A stretch of DNA of 8,720 bases from Melaminivora alkalimesophila (GTDB lineage Bacteria; Pseudomonadota; Gammaproteobacteria; Burkholderiales; Burkholderiaceae_C). The stretch lies in assembly GCF_000282995.1 (NCBI RefSeq), contig NZ_ALEE01000119.1, forward strand, positions 1 through 8,720. The letters are read 5' to 3'. Below, one piece after another: positions 1-6,372 of this stretch; the first letter of the stretch is position 1; the number at the start of each line of letters is the position of its first letter. The position numbers and the translations under genes are program-made. A model generated the notes under the pieces. The model had not been told where the DNA came from. It worked only from the letters and a program-made list of their open reading frames with translations, and searched no databases.

Positions 1-1
1 C

Positions 2-100
2 GCCAGCCGCGGCCCGCTGACCGAGAAGATCCAATCGGCCTTCTTCGACATCGTGAACGGCCGCAATCCCCAATACGCCCACTGGCTCACCAAGGTCTGA
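2..100 (+). CDS. ilvE: Branched-chain amino acid aminotransferase, C-terminal end (partial)
   Basis: Only the last 32 residues and the TGA stop (98-100) lie in the window; the gene begins to the left of base 1. The visible peptide includes [18 protein letters not shown] and ends HWLTKV, which matches the conserved end of class IV PLP-dependent branched-chain aminotransferases (Rgp-LTe-iQ-aFFdiV-G...W-). IlvE catalyses the last, reversible transamination of valine, leucine and isoleucine synthesis, using glutamate and PLP in the cytoplasm. The catalytic lysine and PLP-binding parts are outside the window, so the call rests on this tail and on the following CHCC zinc-finger gene, a neighbour I recall from Burkholderiales genomes. 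The next gene starts four bases after the stop, so the two are probably cotranscribed. Confidence 0.85.
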   Translation, partial: ASRGPLTEKIQSAFFDIVNGRNPQYAHWLTKV

Positions 101-104
101 ACCC

Positions 105-311
105 ATGTCACAAGCCATCGTTGAACTGCTGGCCAAGGATCTCAACCTCCAGGGCTGCGTGTATTGCCCCAGCCCCAAGGCCGGCATGAAGCTCTGGAAC
201 AGCCACCCCAAGGTCTACCTGGACGTGGCCCACACGGGCGAGGCCAAGTGCCCCTACTGCGGCACCGTGTACCGCCTGAAGGCGGGCGAAGTGGTTCGCG
301 CAGGGCACTGA
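105..311 (+). CDS. CHCC-type zinc-finger protein (NDUFS6-like, zf-CHCC family)
   Basis: A complete 68-residue protein. C21, H34, C49 and C52 fit the Cys-His-Cys-Cys zinc site; the core HPKVYLDV (34-41) followed by CPYCGTVY (49-56) is the hallmark of the zf-CHCC family. An additional C18 lies just before C21. In mitochondria and some alphaproteobacteria the family includes the NDUFS6 accessory subunit of respiratory complex I. In betaproteobacteria it is a small cytosolic protein of unproven role, so a complex I function is not implied here. The ATG at 105 starts four bases after the ilvE stop, with only a weak AAGG (91-94) upstream, so translation may be coupled to ilvE. The glycosyltransferase follows 34 bp downstream on the same strand. 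The family assignment is firm and the function open. Confidence 0.88.
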   Translation: MSQAIVELLAKDLNLQGCVYCPSPKAGMKLWNSHPKVYLDVAHTGEAKCPYCGTVYRLKAGEVVRAGH

Positions 312-333
312 GCTTGCGCTTGCTCAGCAAGCT
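311..333 (+). repeat. Short inverted repeat between zinc-finger gene and glycosyltransferase
   Basis: AGCTTGC (311-317) pairs with GCAAGCT (327-333). A competing tighter hairpin uses GCTTGC (318-323) and GCAAGC (327-332) around a TCA loop. The repeat starts on the last base of the zinc-finger stop codon and lies just before the ribosome-binding region of the next gene. No T-run follows, so it is not a typical intrinsic terminator. It could act as a weak attenuator or mRNA-stabilising stem, or be chance. Confidence 0.3.
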
Positions 334-345
334 GTCGGGGCTGCC

Positions 346-1443
346 ATGCGGGTGATGCACTTCGTCACCGGTGGGTTCTCCGGCGCCACCCAGGTGGCGG
401 TAGACCTGTGCCAGGCGGCACGCAGCGCGGGCATGGACGTGGTGCTGGTGCTGCGGCGCAAACGCCGCACCACGCTTCCTGCCAAGGTGGAAGCCCTGCG
501 CGCCCAAGGCCTGGATGTGCGGGTGGTGCCCGGCTGGGCCCACGCAGCCACGGTGTGGGCACTGCGTGCCCTTGCACTGGAGTGGCGGCCTGACATCCTG
601 GTCACCCACGGATACAGCGAACACCTGTGGGGCCGTTATGCCGGGCTGTTGGCCGGGGTGCCCCGGTTGGTGCATGTGGAGCACAACTCCCGCGAGCGCT
701 ACACACGGTGGCGCCTGAAGCAGGCGCTGTGGCTGGCCGACCGCACGGCGGCCACTGTGGGCGTGTCGGAAGGCGTGCGCGAGCAACTGGTGGCGCGTGG
801 CTTTCCGGCAGCGCGCTGTGTGGCGATTCCCAACGGTATTGACCTGGAACGCTTCCCAGAAGCCGCTTTGGTGCAGTTTGCCGAGCGCACACCCGGCATC
901 GTGATGGCGGCGCGCTTTGCCCGCCAGAAAGACCACGCCACCCTGATTGAAGCCGCGGCCTTGCTCAAGGCTCAGGGCGTGAGCGCACCGGTGTATCTGG
1001 CTGGCGGCGGCAAGGCGGGGATTCAAAAGCGCATGCAAGCGCTGGCTGCGCAGCGCGGGGTGGCCGATCAGGTGCACTTTCTGGGGCCCGTGTCAGACCT
1101 GCCCCAGCACTTGATGAGCCACCAGATCTTTGTGCTGTCCACCCACTACGAAGGCATGCCCCTGGCGCTGGTCGAGGGCATGGCCGCAGGCTGCGCCTGC
1201 GTGGCGTCTGACGTGGTGGGTGTGCGCGGCGTGATGCAACCCGGCAAGACGGGGCTGCTGGTGCCCGAAGGCGATGCGCCAGCCTTGGCGCAGGCGCTGG
1301 CCGGTTTGTTGGCCGACCCTGCCCGCGCAGCCAGTCTGGGCGAAGCGGCACGAGCGCAGGCCGTGCAGGAGTACAGCCTGGCCAGGATGCACAACAGCTA
1401 CCAGCAATTGCTGGAGCGCGTGCATACCCAAGGTTCTCCCTGA
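346..1443 (+). CDS. Glycosyltransferase family 4 (GT-B fold), probable LPS core/O-antigen transferase
   Basis: A complete 365-residue protein predicted to transfer a sugar from an activated nucleotide donor to a growing surface glycan in the cytoplasm. The N-terminal acceptor domain has the early glycine-rich loop FVTGGFSGATQ (6-16) and VEHNSRERY (111-119). The C-terminal donor domain contains VGVSEGV (138-144), IPNGIDLERF (161-170), AARFARQKDHATLI (188-201) with R190 and K195 as likely diphosphate contacts, and the retaining GT4 E-x7-E motif at E269 and E277 (EGMPLALVE). The usual GT4 close, a GKTGLLVP segment (300-307) and a helical tail, is present, so it is full length. The ATG at 346 follows CGGGG (336-340) by five bases; the ATG at 355 is an alternative. 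Sugar specificity cannot be read from sequence. It ends exactly where the convergent family 25 gene ends, which supports a role in the same polysaccharide locus. Confidence 0.93.
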   Translation: MRVMHFVTGGFSGATQVAVDLCQAARSAGMDVVLVLRRKRRTTLPAKVEALRAQGLDVRVVPGWAHAATVWALRALALEWRPDILVTHGYSEHLWGRYAGLLAGVPRLVHVEHNSRERYTRWRLKQALWLADRTAATVGVSEGVREQLVARGFPAARCVAIPNGIDLERFPEAALVQFAERTPGIVMAARFARQKDHATLIEAAALLKAQGVSAPVYLAGGGKAGIQKRMQALAAQRGVADQVHFLGPVSDLPQHLMSHQIFVLSTHYEGMPLALVEGMAAGCACVASDVVGVRGVMQPGKTGLLVPEGDAPALAQALAGLLADPARAASLGEAARAQAVQEYSLARMHNSYQQLLERVHTQGSP

Positions 1444-1446
1444 TCA
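1441..1446. other. Abutting convergent stop codons sharing the palindrome TGATCA
   Basis: The plus-strand glycosyltransferase ends with TGA (1441-1443) and the minus-strand family 25 gene ends with TGA read from 1446 to 1444. Together they form TGATCA with no intergenic base. There is therefore no room for a terminator between the genes, and transcripts from either side must run into the other gene unless ended by another mechanism. Confidence 0.9.
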
Positions 1447-2184
1447 GAGTTTGGGCAAGCTACGGCGGTGCCACGCATTGCCCAGCGTCAGCGCCAGCTT
1501 CATCGTGAACTTGCGCCAGCGCTGGCCGGGGGTGAGCGTGTCGCGGGTGTCCCAGATGCTGCTGACCTCGCTGGTGTCGTCCAGCGCAATGGCCGAGGGC
1601 GATACGCCCAGAATGCGCAACTGGTCGCACTCCCACCAGAAGCGCAAGTCCACATCAATGGGCCTGCCAAAAGGCTGACGATGCGCCAGCAGCTTGGCGG
1701 CCCCGGCGCGGCTGACCACGTAGCCCGCTGTCATGCTGGGCACGCGGCTGTAATCTACCAGCGCGGAGCCGGGCACCAGGGGGCGCTGAGACCGCACCTT
1801 TTCCCGGTCGCGGCCCCGCAGCTTGACCATGTCCCACGGCTCTTGCAGGGCGGCAATCGCGTTCACCACGTCGGCAAACTGCGGCGTCAGGCGCACATCG
1901 TCCTCCAGCACCACCAGCGCGGGTGCACCGCTGGCCAGCAGTTGCTGCCATGCACCAATGTGGCTGGCATAGCAGCCTTTTTCGCCATTGCGCAGCGGCT
2001 TGTAGTACTGGCGCGCATTCAGGTCGTCGCTGTACCAGCGGCTGGCCTGCTCTGGCGGCACATCGGCCCACCACACGGCAGGAAAGCGCTCGCTGGGCAT
2101 GTCGATCTGCTGCAACTCGGCCAGCAGCCGGGTGCGGCGCTCGGCATCGCGGTCGAGGTTGATGAAGACGATGGGCAGTCTCAT
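1444..2184 (-). CDS. Glycosyltransferase family 25 (LPS biosynthesis)
   Basis: A 246-residue protein of the family that includes LPS galactosyl- and glucosyltransferases such as Haemophilus Lex2B/LpsA and Neisseria LgtB/LgtE. It opens with the family signature PIVFINLDRDAERR (4-17), then GEKGCYASHIGAW (67-79), the E-D-D metal and nucleotide-sugar motif VVLEDDV (91-97; E94, D95, D96), TAGYVVS (152-158), and PIDVDL (175-180), which often carries a catalytic or metal-binding Asp. A longer reading frame begins at a GTG at 2214, but that would overlap the upstream gene; the ATG at 2184 starts directly at the conserved domain, eight bases after the previous stop (2193). This tight spacing makes it the last gene of the minus-strand cluster. 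The acceptor is probably a core or O-antigen sugar, but specificity is not visible. Confidence 0.9.
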   Translation of the reverse strand: MRLPIVFINLDRDAERRTRLLAELQQIDMPSERFPAVWWADVPPEQASRWYSDDLNARQYYKPLRNGEKGCYASHIGAWQQLLASGAPALVVLEDDVRLTPQFADVVNAIAALQEPWDMVKLRGRDREKVRSQRPLVPGSALVDYSRVPSMTAGYVVSRAGAAKLLAHRQPFGRPIDVDLRFWWECDQLRILGVSPSAIALDDTSEVSSIWDTRDTLTPGQRWRKFTMKLALTLGNAWHRRSLPKL

Positions 2185-2192
2185 AGGCGCGC

Positions 2193-2918
2193 TCAACCCA
2201 GCAGGCGGCGCCACCAGCGGCGCTTCTTCTTGACCAGCGGCGTGCCTTGTTGCAGCGCCATGGCTGCTTCCAGGTACTGGGCAAACTGCAACGGGCGCTG
2301 GGCGATGGCGTCATCGGCCACCGCCACCAGCAGTTGCTCGTACGCTGGCTCGCGCGACTCGAACAGGTGGAAGAAGTCGTTGTCGCCATAAAAGGTGCCA
2401 ATGCCGAACACCCCTTCGTTGCCCAGCGCAAATTTGGAAATCAGCGTGGACGTGGGCTTGTGCAGCACCAGAGGCACTCCTTGCTCGCGTGCCAGGGCTG
2501 ACATGCCCTCGGCCGCGTCATAGGCGGAAGAAGATTTCAGGTCTGGTCGGCCCAGTTGTTCCCACACCCGCTTGCGAAACGCCATGAACATGGGGCCTGC
2601 GTAGGTGTGTGTGGTTTTCTTGTGGTTAGAGAACTGAGACAGACCGAAGATGGCGCCGCGCTCGGCGTGCGCCACCGCCATGTCGTAGGCCGAACGCTTG
2701 AGCGGGAAGGCGTCGATGTCACAGAAGATGACGATATCGTCCGAGTCCATGCGCTCCACCACGCCATTCATCCAGGTGCCGTGGGGGATTCGGTGGGCGG
2801 ATTCCTGCTGCAGCGGCACGTCCAGTGCAGCAAAAACCTCGCGCTGTTTTTGCAGGATGACACTGGGAATGTTGTCCCAGTACATGGTGTGAACGGTGGG
2901 TGTTGGCAGGATGGTCAT
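2193..2918 (-). CDS. Putative GT-A-type glycosyltransferase-like protein with DxD motif
   Basis: A 241-residue protein that I do not recognise as a named family. A hydrophobic strand ending in an aspartate pair, DIVIFCDIDAFPL (61-73; D67-x-D69), resembles the metal and nucleotide-sugar motif of GT-A transferases. It is followed by an aromatic/glycine section, THTYAGPMFMAFRK (103-116), as in enzymes that keep an acceptor-side loop after the DxD. Near the end, GTFYGDNDFFHLFESREP (174-191) is rich in aromatic and acidic residues. The C-terminus is strongly basic with two tryptophans (KKKRRWWRRLLG, 230-241), suggesting peripheral contact with the inner membrane. No signal peptide or transmembrane helix is seen. 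The start at 2918 has no clear Shine-Dalgarno; the ATG at 2885 is an alternative. It lies 43 bp after the ligase gene and 8 bp before the family 25 gene, so a role in LPS sugar addition or modification is inferred from context. Confidence 0.7.
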   Translation of the reverse strand: MTILPTPTVHTMYWDNIPSVILQKQREVFAALDVPLQQESAHRIPHGTWMNGVVERMDSDDIVIFCDIDAFPLKRSAYDMAVAHAERGAIFGLSQFSNHKKTTHTYAGPMFMAFRKRVWEQLGRPDLKSSSAYDAAEGMSALAREQGVPLVLHKPTSTLISKFALGNEGVFGIGTFYGDNDFFHLFESREPAYEQLLVAVADDAIAQRPLQFAQYLEAAMALQQGTPLVKKKRRWWRRLLG

Positions 2919-2936
2919 TTGTATCGAATTGTCTGT

Positions 2937-2952
2937 GTGAATTGTGATTCAC
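2937..2952. repeat. Intercistronic hairpin (GTGAAT / ATTCAC)
   Basis: GTGAAT (2937-2942) and ATTCAC (2947-2952) form a perfect 6-bp stem with a 4-nt loop in the 42-bp gap between the ligase stop (2962) and the next start (2918). On the minus strand a direct repeat ACAATTC also occurs twice in this gap. There is no T-run after the stem in the direction of transcription. It could modulate expression of the downstream gene within the cluster, or be chance in an A/T-rich spacer. Confidence 0.35.
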
Positions 2953-2961
2953 CCTGTGCAA

Positions 2962-4224
2962 TCAGCTCTGGTGTTGGGTTGGTTTTGATGGGTCTTGAAC
3001 TGGTGTGGAAGATTCATGTGCTGATTGCCTGCGCAAAGTGGCCCTGGCCGCGAGTAGTGCCATCATGTACACGAAAAAGTGACTTTCTCTCGCACTCCAC
3101 AGCGGGGAATTGGTCATGCTGTCTGCTGCAAGCAGCGCTGCCAACCCTATCAATAGAACCCTGGCTTCGTCGTTTTCAGCTTTACGTGCCAGCCAAACCA
3201 TGCTTGCCAGCATGAGAAGATAAACCGCCAATCCGAGTAGACCATGCTCTACAGCGAAGTACAGAAATTGGTTGTGCGGATGCCAATGAATCCAGCCATG
3301 GCATCCCTCCGGGATATCCACAAAGCGGCAAATCTCTGAGTGATAGGCCCCGGTCCCGTGGCCTAGTATGGGTTTTTCAGCGATAAGTAGCGGAGTGATT
3401 TTGTATAGGTAGACCCTGTTACCGATAGATGTGTACTTTTCCTGATCTATTCCCTGTACTTCTTCGTAGGCAAGTATGAATCTCTCGCGCACCAAACCTG
3501 AACTGGCCAGAACTCCCACCACAAGCCCCGTGCCCAACGTGGCGGCAATCCACAGCCTGTTTCCTCTCAGCGTGGTTGCTACAAACACTGCGAAAACTAC
3601 GCACAGTAATACGTATCCCGTTCGTCCCTCGGAAAGGTGAGTGATGCTCACGCTGGCCAATGCTGCCATTGCGGCCCAAGCACCTTTGCGCCAAGACATG
3701 GGCGTACTGAGCATCCGATATAGAGCTATCAGCACTAGAAATGCCATCATGATGTTTTGAGTGATGTAGTCGCCAAATACATGGTGGCTCACATTCCATC
3801 CATGATTTTGTGTTTTGGACCAGGGAAGTTCCCACCAAACATTGAGCCACGTGGAAGCAAGCACAAAACTCATCGCCAAAACAAATGCATTCATACAGCG
3901 CTGCTGCAGTCGCTCGGTTGTGATGGCAGACATCAACAAAATGGCGAATGGCAGTTTGATGTATTTGGTCAGATGTGGACTGATGTCTTGCCAACTGGCG
4001 GGCGAGTACAGCAACCCAAGTATCACGAGTCCATAAAGCGCCATCGCTGCCCAGGTCAGGGGGTTATCCCTCACGAAAATCCAGCGCTCCCGGAACCTTC
4101 CAGTTGCCAGCCATAGCACCGTGATCACCGCCATCAAAGTGCTCGCCATCGCCAAACTGATCGGGAAAAAGAAAAACAGTGACGTGATGGCCAAAGCCAA
4201 GATATCGCGGGATTTAGGTGGCAT
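2962..4224 (-). CDS. waaL: O-antigen ligase family protein (WaaL/Wzy_C), integral inner-membrane
   Basis: A 420-residue polytopic membrane protein predicted to transfer undecaprenyl-diphosphate-linked O-antigen onto lipid A-core at the periplasmic face. Hydrophobic helices occur at about 9-40, 55-73, 91-101, 111-131, 154-170, 181-195, 203-218, 224-243, 319-345, 355-368 and 382-395. Two features identify the family: the arginine in SEGRTGY (198-204, R201) and the C-terminal motif H-N-x9-G-x2-G (H317, N318, G328, G331) after a large periplasmic loop at about 244-318 that includes GNRVYLYKITPLL (268-280) and GHGTGAYH (288-295). The equivalent Arg and His are essential in characterised WaaL proteins. 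The length is usual for WaaL. Base composition is distinctly lower in G+C than the neighbours (3361-3420 is 26/60 G+C by my count). A Wzy polymerase has a related fold, but the motif and the glycosyltransferase context favour ligase. The ATG at 4224 has no strong ribosome site. Confidence 0.87.
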   Translation of the reverse strand: MPPKSRDILALAITSLFFFFPISLAMASTLMAVITVLWLATGRFRERWIFVRDNPLTWAAMALYGLVILGLLYSPASWQDISPHLTKYIKLPFAILLMSAITTERLQQRCMNAFVLAMSFVLASTWLNVWWELPWSKTQNHGWNVSHHVFGDYITQNIMMAFLVLIALYRMLSTPMSWRKGAWAAMAALASVSITHLSEGRTGYVLLCVVFAVFVATTLRGNRLWIAATLGTGLVVGVLASSGLVRERFILAYEEVQGIDQEKYTSIGNRVYLYKITPLLIAEKPILGHGTGAYHSEICRFVDIPEGCHGWIHWHPHNQFLYFAVEHGLLGLAVYLLMLASMVWLARKAENDEARVLLIGLAALLAADSMTNSPLWSARESHFFVYMMALLAARATLRRQSAHESSTPVQDPSKPTQHQS

Positions 4225-4276
4225 GGGTATGTAAAAGGTCAGGGACGCGATTCAGGCAGCAACTGAGCAGTGAGCG

Positions 4277-5245
4277 TCAGCCTGCGGACAAGTCGTCGAA
4301 TTGTCTTACCCAGTTCGCAAAGTCGTATGGGTCCAGCGCCCCTGGCGGCAGCGCGGGCAGTGGCGCATTCAGGAAGGCGGGCAGCCGGGCATTGTCATCC
4401 TTGCCCAGCACGAAAAAGCGGTCTGGGCTGTAGAACGGCAGGGTGCACACGCTCATGTTGTTGGTGATGAGCTTCTTGTGGAAGAACAGGGCTTCCAGGC
4501 ACCGCACGGTCAGGCCGCTTTGGTTGGCCTGGGTAATTTCCAGCAAGCAGCGTGAGCGGTTGATCGTGTCGATGTTGTCGGTGTAACCAATGCTGCGGGG
4601 CAGCACTTCCACGCCGGGCGTGGCGGGGTAGCTTCTTCCGGGTTCGGGCACCATGCGAATGCAGGTGCGCAAACCCAGCGGCTGCCACTGCAGCGCCAAG
4701 GCGCGCAGCGTATCGAAGCGGTTCTTGTCCTGCCCCAGAAAGTAAATGTCCCATTCGGCCGGGACCTCCTGGCGAAAAGATTCCACCGAGCGGTACACCT
4801 GCTGCGTGAGTGTGAGGCCGTACCGCTGCGCATCGCCTGGGTCGAACGTAAAAATGTGGAACCCCAGCCCCTTGAGCTGCTGCATGTGCAGCTGCCGCAT
4901 CTGGTGGTTCTGCTGGTAATCGATGACCGGGTTCCAGGTGAACAGCGCAATGCGGCGCGTGCGCAGGTATTTGCGCAGGATGCGCAGGTCCTTGATGTTC
5001 TCGATGCCAAAGATCAGCACCGGTGCTTGCGCCGGAATGGCTTGCAGCGCCTGCAGATACGCAGCAGGGAAGGGACGAAACCCCGGCAGGCGAAACGGGC
5101 TCCAGGCGTCCAGCGCCTTCAGCAGCGAGTACGCCACCCCTTTGATGCGCTTGGGGTGGACCAGGACGCCCGCGCGCTCTTCGGGGGGCAGGCTGGCGAG
5201 CAGGAACTCTGTCAGCGTGAAGGGGTTGGCAATGATGTAGGGCAT
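4277..5245 (-). CDS. Putative LPS/capsular polysaccharide biosynthesis protein (GT-B-like)
   Basis: A 322-residue soluble protein, first gene of the minus-strand polysaccharide cluster. I recognise it only as the type annotated as lipopolysaccharide or capsule biosynthesis protein. The C-terminal half looks like the donor half of a GT-B glycosyltransferase: a strand-turn WDIYFLGQDKNRFDTL (165-180), then LLEITQANQSGLTVR (234-248), LEALFFHKKLITNN (250-263) and FYSPDRFFVLG (271-281). The E236, Q242, R248, E251, K257/K258 and N262-N263 cluster is the likely nucleotide-sugar or active-site region. The N-terminal half has IFGIENIKDLRILRKYL (78-94) and LFTWNPVIDY (101-110). The frame is open to 5368, but the extra 41 residues are Arg-rich and overlap the neighbouring monooxygenase gene in another frame. 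The ATG at 5245 begins a well-formed protein and sits just after a TACAAT box. No Shine-Dalgarno is visible. Confidence 0.75.
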   Translation of the reverse strand: MPYIIANPFTLTEFLLASLPPEERAGVLVHPKRIKGVAYSLLKALDAWSPFRLPGFRPFPAAYLQALQAIPAQAPVLIFGIENIKDLRILRKYLRTRRIALFTWNPVIDYQQNHQMRQLHMQQLKGLGFHIFTFDPGDAQRYGLTLTQQVYRSVESFRQEVPAEWDIYFLGQDKNRFDTLRALALQWQPLGLRTCIRMVPEPGRSYPATPGVEVLPRSIGYTDNIDTINRSRCLLEITQANQSGLTVRCLEALFFHKKLITNNMSVCTLPFYSPDRFFVLGKDDNARLPAFLNAPLPALPPGALDPYDFANWVRQFDDLSAG

Positions 5246-5248
5246 GGA

Positions 5249-5290
5249 GGGCAGGCGGTGCGGCCCGATTGTAGGGAGCCGCCTCTGCCC
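5249..5290. repeat. Imperfect inverted repeat in the leader of the polysaccharide cluster
   Basis: GGGCAG-GCGG (5249-5258) pairs with CCGC-CT-CTGCCC (5279-5290) as a 6+4 bp stem with a 2-nt bulge. On the minus strand it lies downstream of the monooxygenase stop, and its last arm ends three bases before the ATG at 5245. If transcription reads through from the monooxygenase gene, the stem would cover the translation start; without a T-run it is a weak terminator candidate. If the TACAAT promoter is used, only the last arm is transcribed. Confidence 0.35.
5268..5273 (-). promoter_or_regulatory. Candidate -10 element (TACAAT) for the polysaccharide cluster
   Basis: On the minus strand, TACAAT (read 5273 to 5268) matches the sigma-70 TATAAT consensus at five of six positions, in the 55-bp gap between the monooxygenase stop (5301) and the cluster's first ATG (5245). 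Transcription would begin near 5261, giving a very short leader of about 15 nt, consistent with the lack of a ribosome-binding site. No good -35 is found at 16-18 bp spacing (best CATTCA). Promoter function is inferred. Confidence 0.4.
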
Positions 5291-5300
5291 TGAATGGCGG

Positions 5301-6368
5301 TCACGCCGCAGCAGCAAGACGCCCGCAGGCTGTGTGCCACTCATCGGCCAGCACCGCGACCAGTTCACGTGCTGGCAGGGCCCGCGCGGCCCCCACCCCT
5401 TGCCCTGCCCACAGCGATAGGTGGCTGGTGCGCCCCTGTGCGGCCGCCGCGCGGCGGAGGGCGCCTGTCAGCGCGTTTTGCACGGGGTAGGCGGGCACGC
5501 GGTCTTCCTCTGCGGCCAGGGCCTCCATCATCGCGTTGACAATGCCGCGCGCCGGGCGGCCCGAGAAAATGCGAGTGAGCCGCGTGTCGGTGTCTTGGGC
5601 CTGGGCCAGCGCCTGTCGGTACGCGGGGCCGATGCCGGATTCAGGGCACGCCAGAAAGGCCGTGCCCATCTGCGCGGCCTGGGCGCCCAGCGCCTGCGCA
5701 GCAGCAATGCCCCGGCCGTCCATGATGCCGCCCGCGGCAATCAGCGGAATGTTGACGGCATCCACGCACTGCGGCACCAGCGCCAGGGTGCCTACCTGGC
5801 TCGCCGTGAAATCGCCCAGGAACGTGCCTCGGTGGCCCCCGGCTTCGGTGCCGCTGGCGCACACTGCATCGGCCCCCACTTGGGCCCAGGCGCGCGCCTC
5901 GGCCACGATGGTGGCTGTGCCCACCACCAGGCAGCCTGCTGCGTGCAGGCGGGCCACCTGCGCGGCGTCCAGAATGCCGAAGGTGAAGCTGGCCACGGCG
6001 GGGCGGGCCTCCAGCAGTGCTTCGAACTGGGCGTGGAAGTCCTCGCACCAGCGCGCCGGCGCCTCGGGCGGGGGCAGGCCCAGGTCGGCGTACAGCGGCG
6101 CCAGGCGGTCGATGGCCGCCTGCACCGTGGCCGCATCGGGCGTGGGCTGCTCCAGCACGAACAGGTTCATGCCGAAGGGCTTGGCGGTGGCCGCACGCAC
6201 GGCGGCAGCAGCCTCGCGCATGGCCTGGGGCGAACGCATGCCGCAGCCCAGAAAGCCCAGGCCGCCGGCCTGGGAGACGGCGGCGGCCAACTGGGGCGTG
6301 TCCGAACCCGTCATGGGCCCCTGGAAGAGGGGCAGGTCGATCTGCAGGCGTTGCAGCAAGGCATTCAT
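5301..6368 (-). CDS. Nitronate monooxygenase (2-nitropropane dioxygenase family, FMN-dependent)
   Basis: A 355-residue TIM-barrel flavoprotein predicted to oxidise alkyl nitronates with O2 using FMN. The start carries LPLFQGPMTG (12-21) and LAAAVSQAGGLGFLG (28-42), the usual first barrel strand and glycine turn. The FMN and active-site motif CASGTEAGGHRG (170-181) includes H179, the position of the catalytic base in characterised class I enzymes. Phosphate binding is by IPLIAAGGIMDGRG (207-220) and LGAQAAQMGTAFLACPES (227-244). The family also contains enoyl-ACP reductases (FabK) and enzymes of unknown substrate, so the nitronate reaction is family-based. The ATG at 6368 lies four bases after the LysR stop, with GGAG (complement of 6377-6380) eight bases upstream inside the lysR end, so the two are cotranscribed and probably translationally coupled. 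High G+C with normal coding bias. Confidence 0.88.
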   Translation of the reverse strand: MNALLQRLQIDLPLFQGPMTGSDTPQLAAAVSQAGGLGFLGCGMRSPQAMREAAAAVRAATAKPFGMNLFVLEQPTPDAATVQAAIDRLAPLYADLGLPPPEAPARWCEDFHAQFEALLEARPAVASFTFGILDAAQVARLHAAGCLVVGTATIVAEARAWAQVGADAVCASGTEAGGHRGTFLGDFTASQVGTLALVPQCVDAVNIPLIAAGGIMDGRGIAAAQALGAQAAQMGTAFLACPESGIGPAYRQALAQAQDTDTRLTRIFSGRPARGIVNAMMEALAAEEDRVPAYPVQNALTGALRRAAAAQGRTSHLSLWAGQGVGAARALPARELVAVLADEWHTACGRLAAAA

Positions 6369-6372
6369 GGGA

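Noticed and set aside
311..333. Rho-independent terminator between the zinc-finger and GT4 genes
   Set aside because: The hairpin is short and has no following T-run, so it is kept only as an inverted repeat.
142..1077. Minus-strand open frame of 311 codons opposite the zinc-finger and GT4 genes
   Set aside because: It is antisense to genes with clear family motifs, has a low-complexity His/Arg/Pro-rich product, and shows no recognisable domain.
1468..2391. Plus-strand open frame of 307 codons across the family 25 and DxD genes
   Set aside because: It crosses two minus-strand genes with proper motifs and spans their junction; the product has no domain pattern.
5246..5368. N-terminal extension of the cluster's first protein to 5368
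   Set aside because: The extra residues overlap the monooxygenase 3' end in another frame, are Arg-rich and non-conserved in appearance, and would place the start upstream of the candidate promoter.
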